Source: an uncultured Butyricicoccus sp.
Lineage (GTDB): Bacteria; Bacillota; Clostridia; Oscillospirales; Butyricicoccaceae
Length of the DNA stretch: 6,991 bases
Assembly: GCA_900557315.1 (NCBI GenBank)
Contig: USSI01000074.1
Location: 1 to 6,991, forward strand
Direction of reading: 5' to 3'
The notes under the pieces are model-generated. The model ran no database searches. It was not told the DNA's origin and worked only from the letters and a program-made list of their open reading frames with translations. Below are positions 1 to 4,386 of the stretch, piece by piece (position 1 is the first letter of the stretch; each line of letters opens with the position of its first letter). Made by a program: the position numbers and the translations under genes.

Positions 1-464
1 ATCTCGATATGATTATGAACGAGCGCGCGGGCAAATCCGCGGGCGGCGCTTCAGGCGCCGGCCAGCAGCAGTACGGCGGCCAGCAATACGGCGGCCAGCA
101 GCGCGCTTACTCGGGCGCGAACGCCGCACTGTACAGCCAGGTGCGCCAGGCGATCAACCAGGGCAACCTTGGCATGGCCGAGCAGCTTTTGCAGCGCGCA
201 AACGGCCGGGACGCCGAGTGGTTTTATCTGATGGGTACGGTGTACTACCGCAAGGGCTGGTATGACGAGGCCGCGCGCGCCTATACGCAGGCGTGCCAGA
301 TGGACCCGGCCAACATGGAATACCGCACCGCGCTCAATAACCTGAACATGTCGGGCGGATATGGCGGCTACCGCCCCATGCAGGAGACCAATATGTGCGA
401 TTTCTGCCTGCAGCTGGCGATCTGCAACTGCTGCCTGAATTCCTGCTGCAACGCGGGATGCTGA
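1..464 (+). CDS. J-domain-type protein, 3' part, with TPR-like region and Cys-rich tail
   Basis: The frame is open to the left edge (first whole codon at 3) and no ribosome binding site precedes the ATGs at 9 and 15, so the gene is probably cut by the window start. The first visible residues (LDMIMNERAG) resemble the end of the last helix of a J domain (typically EAYDxIMNER) in clostridial DnaJ-like proteins; the HPD motif itself is not in view. Numbering from the ATG at 9: residues 11-36 are a flexible Gly/Gln/Tyr linker with QQYGG repeats, 42-68 and 71-104 are helical with a TPR-like pattern (WFYLMGTVYY, then DEAARAYTQA and DP), and 130-151 hold eight cysteines (130, 133, 139, 141, 142, 146, 147, 151). 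Family knowledge: J-domain proteins recruit DnaK/Hsp70. The TPR would bind a partner and the Cys tail could bind metal; both are inference. The stop lies 4 bases before the next gene. The coding call is firm, the J-domain assignment moderate. Confidence 0.72.
   Translation, partial: LDMIMNERAGKSAGGASGAGQQQYGGQQYGGQQRAYSGANAALYSQVRQAINQGNLGMAEQLLQRANGRDAEWFYLMGTVYYRKGWYDEAARAYTQACQMDPANMEYRTALNNLNMSGGYGGYRPMQETNMCDFCLQLAICNCCLNSCCNAGC
66..101 (+). repeat. 15-base tandem repeat coding QQYGG
   Basis: Two near-identical 15-base units (66-80 and 81-95, differing by one CAG/CAA synonymous change) followed by a partial third unit (CAGCAG, 96-101). They are in frame and encode QQYGG-QQYGG-QQ in the low-complexity linker of the J-domain-type protein. 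Copy number of such a repeat can vary between strains without a frameshift, because the unit is a multiple of three. Confidence 0.8.
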
Positions 465-468
465 TCGC

Positions 469-975
469 ATGAACGCGAAAGAAATTGCGCGCGGCGGCTT
501 GTTGGCCGCGGCCGCCGTGGCGCTTTTGTATGCTGGCGGCGCCGCGCCGTATATCGGCCCTGCGGCGTGTATTGTGGCGGGCGTGGCTTCGGCGGTGCCG
601 CTTTTGCGGCGCGCGCGGCTCAAAACCGCAGTCCTGCTGTACGCGGCGGCGTCGATTTTGGGCGCGCTTATTGCGCCGCGAAAGAGTGTGGTCGCGGCCT
701 ATGTGCTGCTGACCGGCCTATATCCCATACTGAAATACTGCGTGGAATGTTATCTGCCGCGCCGGATGCAGACGGGCGTCAAGCTGGCATACTTTAATGT
801 TGTGCTGGCGGCGGCGTCCCTGGTGGCAGCGGCGGGCTTGTTCCCGCAGATTGCCATGCCCGGACTCGGGCAGCTGGCGGTGCTGTGGATCGCCGCCAAC
901 ATTGTGTTTATCATTTACGACGTGGCGCTGTCACGGCTGATCGCATTGCTGCGCAGAAGCCTGCCGCCCGATTGA
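469..975 (+). CDS. Small multi-pass integral membrane protein of unknown function
   Basis: This protein of 168 residues is not assigned to a named family. It is strongly hydrophobic, with five or six likely membrane segments at roughly residues 8-25, 28-46, 52-69, 73-90, 105-124 and 134-155. Short basic loops (RRARLK 47-52, PRK 70-72, PRR 97-99, RR 162-163) separate some of them. Similar small Ala/Leu-rich membrane proteins sit in this operon position in high-GC clostridia (recollection, not searched). The size and packing loosely recall vitamin-transporter S components, but no diagnostic motif is visible and that function is not claimed. The ATG lies 4 bases after the preceding stop with only a weak GGGA-type ribosome binding site, so translation may be coupled to the upstream gene. 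The stop is 17 bases before yicC. Codon use matches the GC-rich neighbours. Confidence 0.75.
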   Translation: MNAKEIARGGLLAAAAVALLYAGGAAPYIGPAACIVAGVASAVPLLRRARLKTAVLLYAAASILGALIAPRKSVVAAYVLLTGLYPILKYCVECYLPRRMQTGVKLAYFNVVLAAASLVAAAGLFPQIAMPGLGQLAVLWIAANIVFIIYDVALSRLIALLRRSLPPD

Positions 976-992
976 GAAGGGAAAGAGGATAC

Positions 993-1868
993 ATGAAGAG
1001 TATGACCGGCTACGGCCGTGCCAAGGAGGAGCGGAACGGCCGCACGATCACGGTCGAGCTTCGCGCGGTCAACCACCGTTATCTGGACTGCACGGTCAAG
1101 GCGCCGCGCCAATACGGTTTTCTGGATGACGCGGTCAAAAAGGCTGCCGCGGCCCGTATTGCACGCGGCAAGGTGGAGGTTTTCGTCAGCGTGGAGACAG
1201 AGGAGGGCGGCGATGTCGCCGTTACGGTCAACCATGCGCTGGCAAAGCGGTATCTGGACGCGCTGCACGATCTGAGCGAGACCTACGGCCTGCGGGATGA
1301 TGTGACGGTCGCCGTGCTGGCCAAGATGCCGGACGTGCTGGGGTCGGAGCGCATTGAGCAGGATGCGGATGAGATGATCCGCGACGTGACCCAGGTGTTC
1401 CAGCAGGCCTGCGACGGCTTTGACCAGATGCGCCTGCGGGAGGGCGAAAAGCTTGCGGACGATGTGCGCGGCCGCTGTGCGGCGATCGAGCGCATGGTGG
1501 GCGAGGTGGAAACGCGCTCGCCCGAGCGGGTTAAGGAGTACCGCGAAAAGCTGCTGGCCCGTATGCAGGAGGTGCTGGCGGATACCAGCATTGACGAGAC
1601 GCGTATCCTGACCGAGGCCGCCATTTACGCCGACAAGACCGCGGTGGACGAAGAAACCGTGCGCCTGCGCAGCCACCTGCACCAGCTGGACGGTATGCTG
1701 GGAGAGACCCAGCCGGTCGGACGCAAGCTGGACTTCCTTGTGCAGGAGATGAACCGGGAGGCCAACACGATCGGCTCCAAGGCGAACGATGTGGACATGG
1801 CGCGCATCGTGGTGGACATCAAAAGCGAGATTGAAAAAATCCGCGAGCAGATCCAGAATATCGAATAA
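993..1868 (+). CDS. yicC: YicC/YloC family endoribonuclease
   Basis: This 291-residue protein matches the usual YicC length (about 287-295). It begins with the family signature [10 protein letters not shown], followed by [12 protein letters not shown] near residues 24-35, and ends with the conserved block [12 protein letters not shown] (252-263) and a helical tail finishing [10 protein letters not shown]. That start signature decides the ATG at 993. The frame stays open upstream to an ATG at 885, but that extension lies inside the preceding gene and lacks family similarity. A purine-rich GAAGGGAAAGAGG (976-988) serves as ribosome binding site. Family knowledge: YicC proteins are oligomeric endoribonucleases; in E. 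coli YicC affects turnover of the small RNA RyhB, and the Bacillus member is YloC, encoded directly upstream of remA and gmk as here. The cellular target in this organism is not known. The gene looks complete and ordinary. Confidence 0.95.
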   Translation: MKSMTGYGRAKEERNGRTITVELRAVNHRYLDCTVKAPRQYGFLDDAVKKAAAARIARGKVEVFVSVETEEGGDVAVTVNHALAKRYLDALHDLSETYGLRDDVTVAVLAKMPDVLGSERIEQDADEMIRDVTQVFQQACDGFDQMRLREGEKLADDVRGRCAAIERMVGEVETRSPERVKEYREKLLARMQEVLADTSIDETRILTEAAIYADKTAVDEETVRLRSHLHQLDGMLGETQPVGRKLDFLVQEMNREANTIGSKANDVDMARIVVDIKSEIEKIREQIQNIE

Positions 1869-1888
1869 ACCACAAGGGGGCGGCACGG

Positions 1889-2152
1889 GTGAAACTGATT
1901 AACATAGGGTTTGGCAACATGGTGGCTTCGTCGCGGCTGATCGCGATCGTCAGCCCGGAATCCGCGCCGGTCAAGCGCACCGTGCAGGAGGCGCGCGACC
2001 GCGGCATGGTGGTGGACGGCACCTACGGCCGCCGTACCCGCGCCGTGCTTATCATGGACAGCGACCATGTGGTGCTGAGCGCTTTGCAGCCGGAGACCGT
2101 TGCCGCGCGCTTTGCGGGCGACGGAGAGGAAGGAGAGACCGAGGATGCGTAA
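1889..2152 (+). CDS. remA: RemA-family DNA-binding regulator (formerly DUF370)
   Basis: The 87-residue product carries the family blocks NIGFGN (5-10), SPESAPVKR (22-30), QEARDRGM (33-40), [10 protein letters not shown] (43-52) and IMDSDHV. Aligned by NIGFGN, R16, R48 and R49 correspond to B. subtilis R18, R50 and R51, reported as important for DNA binding. In B. subtilis RemA forms ring-like oligomers and activates biofilm matrix and osmoprotection genes; targets in this organism are unknown, and RemA is found in many species without those genes. The GTG start at 1889 fits the family N-terminus (MKLINIGFG) and follows AAGGGGG (1874-1880) by 8 bases. The last ~11 residues are an acidic, Gly/Glu-rich tail ([10 protein letters not shown]), part of which overlaps the gmk ribosome binding site. 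The stop TAA lies inside the start of gmk. Confidence 0.95.
   Translation: MKLINIGFGNMVASSRLIAIVSPESAPVKRTVQEARDRGMVVDGTYGRRTRAVLIMDSDHVVLSALQPETVAARFAGDGEEGETEDA
2130..2152 (+). promoter_or_regulatory. gmk ribosome binding site and remA/gmk 8-base overlap
   Basis: AAGGAG at 2130-2135 lies within the end of remA and precedes the gmk ATG (2145) by 9 bases. The sequence ATGCGTAA (2145-2152) contains both the gmk start and the remA stop in different frames. This arrangement favours translational coupling of the two genes and decides the gmk start over the in-frame TTG at 2100. Confidence 0.8.
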
Positions 2153-2705
2153 GGGGACACTGTATGTATTCACCGGCCCGTCCGGCGCGGGCAAGGGCAC
2201 GCTGCTTTCCATCCTGCGCGAGCAGGACGATAAGCTGTTCTATTCGATTTCCGCGACCACACGCGCGCCGCGTCCGGGGGAAACCGACGGCGTGCAGTAT
2301 TATTTCCTGAGCCGCGCGGATTTCGAGGAGAAAATCGCGCAGAACGCGTTTTTGGAGCACGCCCGGTATGTCGATAATTACTACGGCACGCTGGAAGCGC
2401 CGGTCAACGAAAAACTGGACGAGGGCTATGACGTGATCCTTGAGATCGAGGTGCAGGGCGCGATGCAGGTGCATGAAAAACGCCCGGATGCGGTGATGGT
2501 ATTTATCGCGCCGCCGTCCTTCGAGGAGCTTGCCGCGCGTCTGCGCGGCCGCGGCACCGAGGACGAGGAAAAGGTGCGCAAACGCCTCGAAACCGCCAAA
2601 GAGGAGCTGAAAAGCCAGGATAAGTTCGATTACGTGGTGGTAAACGACGAGATCGACCGCGCGGTGCGCGAGATTCAGGGGATTCTGGCTGCGCGGCGCG
2701 CATAA
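2145..2705 (+). CDS. gmk: Guanylate kinase
   Basis: Cytosolic enzyme converting GMP and ATP to GDP and ADP, needed for GTP/dGTP supply and for recycling GMP. The product is 186 residues, slightly shorter than the ~200-207 of B. subtilis and E. coli. The P-loop GPSGAGKGT is at 11-19 (K17). The GMP-binding region is present: S36, R40 and R43 in [14 protein letters not shown]52 in GVQYYF, E71 in FLEHA, and Y80 in YYGT. The stretch [10 protein letters not shown] corresponds to the central strand and the IDxxG-type region, here IEVQG. The lid arginines are in RLRGRGTED, and the C-terminus FDYVVVND is typical. The ATG at 2145 places [14 protein letters not shown] in family register; a TTG 15 codons upstream is rejected. 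The gene is translationally overlapped with remA, and the order remA-gmk-rpoZ is widely conserved in Firmicutes. No key residue is missing. Confidence 0.97.
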   Translation: MRKGTLYVFTGPSGAGKGTLLSILREQDDKLFYSISATTRAPRPGETDGVQYYFLSRADFEEKIAQNAFLEHARYVDNYYGTLEAPVNEKLDEGYDVILEIEVQGAMQVHEKRPDAVMVFIAPPSFEELAARLRGRGTEDEEKVRKRLETAKEELKSQDKFDYVVVNDEIDRAVREIQGILAARRA

Positions 2706-2761
2706 ATTGCTTTGTGAAATCATAAATAATACAAAGGGTAATATAAGGAGATTCGATTACA
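2706..2761 (+). promoter_or_regulatory. AT-rich gmk-rpoZ spacer with rpoZ ribosome binding site and possible weak promoter
   Basis: This 56-base gap is about 27% GC (hand count) amid ~60-65% GC genes. A clear AAGGAG (2745-2750) precedes the rpoZ ATG by 11 bases. TTGCTT (2707-2712) and TACAAA (2730-2735), 17 bases apart, would make a poor sigma-A-type promoter (about 3/6 and 4/6 matches). CTTTGT (2710-2715) and ACAAAG (2731-2736) form a 6-base inverted repeat with centres 21 bases apart. The ribosome binding site is solid; the promoter is weakly supported. Confidence 0.4.
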
Positions 2762-3148
2762 ATGCTGAAACCTTCCATGCAGGAATTGATGAAACGTGTG
2801 GGCAACCGCTATCTGCTGGTCAACCTGGCTGCACAGCGCGCCCGCGACATCGCTGACCAGGCTGAAGAAACCGGCGAGCAGCTGCCGGATAAGGCGGTCA
2901 AGCTGGCGCTGGACGAGATCGCGGACGGCGAGATCGTTTACCGTCCCGGCCCGCGCACCGAGCCGGTGATCGTGCAGAACAACCCGATTGCGGCGGCGAT
3001 GGTCGATGTGGACGACTCGGTCGTGATGGACGAGGATGAGACGCAGGAGGCAGCGGCTGAGGATACGATGGACGATGAGGAGCGCCGCCTTGATGAGTTC
3101 GACGACCACGAGCTGGATGACGGCGACGTGCCGGAGGAGGACCGCTGA
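2762..3148 (+). CDS. rpoZ: DNA-directed RNA polymerase omega subunit with long acidic C-terminal tail
   Basis: Omega binds the beta' subunit and helps RNA polymerase assembly and stability. Residues 1-60 are the omega fold: MLKPSMQELM, then GNRYLLVNLAAQRAR (14-28, the conserved R-Y-x-LV-x-AA-x-RAR core), AVKLALDEIADGEI (45-58). The product is 128 residues, whereas most Firmicute omegas are about 65-90. The extra part after about residue 68 is low complexity, and 25 of the last 48 residues (81-128) are Asp or Glu. The tail is in frame with no break and has the same codon style as the core, so it looks genuine rather than a read-through. Its end carries the coaBC ribosome binding site (AGGAGG, 3135-3140). 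The role of the tail is unknown. The core assignment is firm from sequence and from the gmk-rpoZ-coaBC order. Confidence 0.93.
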   Translation: MLKPSMQELMKRVGNRYLLVNLAAQRARDIADQAEETGEQLPDKAVKLALDEIADGEIVYRPGPRTEPVIVQNNPIAAAMVDVDDSVVMDEDETQEAAAEDTMDDEERRLDEFDDHELDDGDVPEEDR

Positions 3149-3151
3149 GCC

Positions 3152-4357
3152 ATGCGCCTTGCGGGAAAGACCGTCGTCCTGTGTGTAACGGGCGGCATTG
3201 CAGCGTATAAGGCTGCTGACCTGACCAGTAAGCTGCGCCAGGCCGGCGCGGCGGTCCGCGTGCTGATGACCGAATCAGCCACGCAGTTTATTTCGCCCAT
3301 GACGTTTGAGACGCTGTCGGGATACCGCGCGGTGGTGGACACGTTTGACCGCAACTTCGCGTGGGAGGTCGAGCATATCTCGCTGGCCAAGGCGGCGGAT
3401 GTGTTTGTGATCGCACCGGCGACCGCGAACGTGATCGCCAAAGCGGCGCACGGCATTGCGGACGATATGGTGACGACCACGCTGCTGGCAACCAAAGCGC
3501 CGGTTGTGATTGCGCCGGCAATGAACACCGGCATGTATGACAACCCGGTGACACAGCAGAATTTGCAGACCCTGCGCGAGCGGGGCTTCCATATCATTGA
3601 CCCCGCGGCGGGACGGCTCGCCTGCGGCGACAGCGGGCGCGGCAAATTGCCGGATACGCCCACGCTCATGCACGGCATTGAGCAGGCGCTCACCCCGCAG
3701 GACCTGCGCGGCCAGCGCGTGCTGGTAACCGCCGGGCCGACGCAGGAGGCGATGGACCCGGTGCGTTTTCTGTCCAACCATTCGACGGGCAAGATGGGCT
3801 ATGCGGTCGCGGCGCGTGCAGCCATGCGCGGCGCGGATGTGACGCTGGTCTCCGGCCCGACCGCGCTGGACACGCCGGAGGGCGTGCAGCGGGTGGACAT
3901 TGTTTCCGCGCGGGATATGTACGATGCGGTGCTCTCCCGTGCAGACCGGCAGGACATGATTATCAAGGCGGCCGCGGTGGGCGACTACCGCCCGGCGGAG
4001 ACCGCCTCGGAAAAGCTGAAAAAGGGCGACGGCGAGATGACGGTCGCGCTCGCGCGCAATCCGGACATCCTGGCCGAGCTTGGGCGGCGCAAGCATCCCG
4101 GGCAGCTGCTGTGCGGCTTTGCAATGGAGACGCAGAACCTGCTCGACAACGCGGCGGATAAGCTGCGCCGCAAAAACTGCGATATGCTCGTGGCGAACTC
4201 CCTGCGCGACAAGGGCGCGGGCTTCGGCACGGATACCAACGTCGCGACCCTGCTGTTTGCGGACGGCCGGCGCGAAACGCCGCCGCTTATGAGCAAGGAG
4301 GACCTTGCGGACGTAATTTTGGACCGCCTGCTCGCGATGGAGCAGTCCGGTCAGTAA
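3152..4357 (+). CDS. coaBC: Bifunctional phosphopantothenoylcysteine decarboxylase / phosphopantothenate-cysteine ligase
   Basis: Cytosolic flavoenzyme of coenzyme A synthesis. The CoaB half joins 4'-phosphopantothenate to cysteine using CTP, and the FMN-dependent CoaC half decarboxylates the product to 4'-phosphopantetheine. The 401-residue length is typical. CoaC (about 1-180) shows VTGGIAAYK near the N-terminus, the catalytic H75 in EHISLA, the PAMN motif at 122-125 and C158 in RLACGD, all at nearly the same numbers as the E. coli enzyme. CoaB (about 187-395) shows VTAGPTQEAMDPVRFLSNHSTGKMG (positions 192-216, split by the conserved Asn at 209), KAAAVGDYRP (272-281), the KLKK lysines (288-291), GFAMET (322-327) and the LVANS region (346-350). 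The ATG follows the rpoZ stop by 3 bases and a strong AGGAGG by 11. The gene is complete with no odd residues. Confidence 0.97.
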   Translation: MRLAGKTVVLCVTGGIAAYKAADLTSKLRQAGAAVRVLMTESATQFISPMTFETLSGYRAVVDTFDRNFAWEVEHISLAKAADVFVIAPATANVIAKAAHGIADDMVTTTLLATKAPVVIAPAMNTGMYDNPVTQQNLQTLRERGFHIIDPAAGRLACGDSGRGKLPDTPTLMHGIEQALTPQDLRGQRVLVTAGPTQEAMDPVRFLSNHSTGKMGYAVAARAAMRGADVTLVSGPTALDTPEGVQRVDIVSARDMYDAVLSRADRQDMIIKAAAVGDYRPAETASEKLKKGDGEMTVALARNPDILAELGRRKHPGQLLCGFAMETQNLLDNAADKLRRKNCDMLVANSLRDKGAGFGTDTNVATLLFADGRRETPPLMSKEDLADVILDRLLAMEQSGQ

Positions 4358-4368
4358 ATCCCAGAAAG

Positions 4369-4386
4369 AAAGGAGTATAGCGTTTG
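4369..4386 (+). promoter_or_regulatory. Ribosome binding site deciding the TTG start of priA
   Basis: AAAGGAG (4369-4375) is followed after 8 bases by TTG (4384-4386). The 26-base coaBC-priA gap holds no ATG or GTG in this frame, and the translated N-terminus (AETVCAVAVDAATYAIDKLYSY) fits PriA, so the TTG is very likely the start. Confidence 0.8.

Noticed and set aside
66..101. Short tandem repeat as a possible CRISPR or intergenic repeat
   Set aside because: Units are contiguous without spacers and encode an in-frame QQYGG linker.
51..623. Minus-strand open frame across the J-domain-type gene and the membrane protein start
   Set aside because: Spans two + strand genes and has a low-complexity Ala/Arg-rich translation without a recognisable motif.
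885..992. Upstream in-frame ATG that would extend YicC by 36 residues
   Set aside because: It lies inside the preceding membrane protein gene, and the extension is unlike the family. [10 protein letters not shown] at 993 is the conserved start with a ribosome binding site.
915..1886. Long open frame on the minus strand across yicC (323 codons)
   Set aside because: It is the antisense of a firmly identified gene in GC-rich sequence, where stop codons are rare on all frames. The translation is rich in His, Arg and Leu without family motifs.
2100..2144. In-frame TTG extending guanylate kinase by 15 residues
   Set aside because: The ATG at 2145 has AAGGAG 9 bases upstream and gives the family N-terminus; the extension is wholly inside remA.
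2706..2761. gmk-rpoZ gap as a rho-independent terminator
   Set aside because: The 6-base AT-rich inverted repeat has a 15-base loop, is not GC-rich and is not followed by a T run.
3275..4096. Minus-strand open frame across coaBC (273 codons)
   Set aside because: Same GC-driven antisense effect; the + strand carries all CoaBC catalytic motifs.
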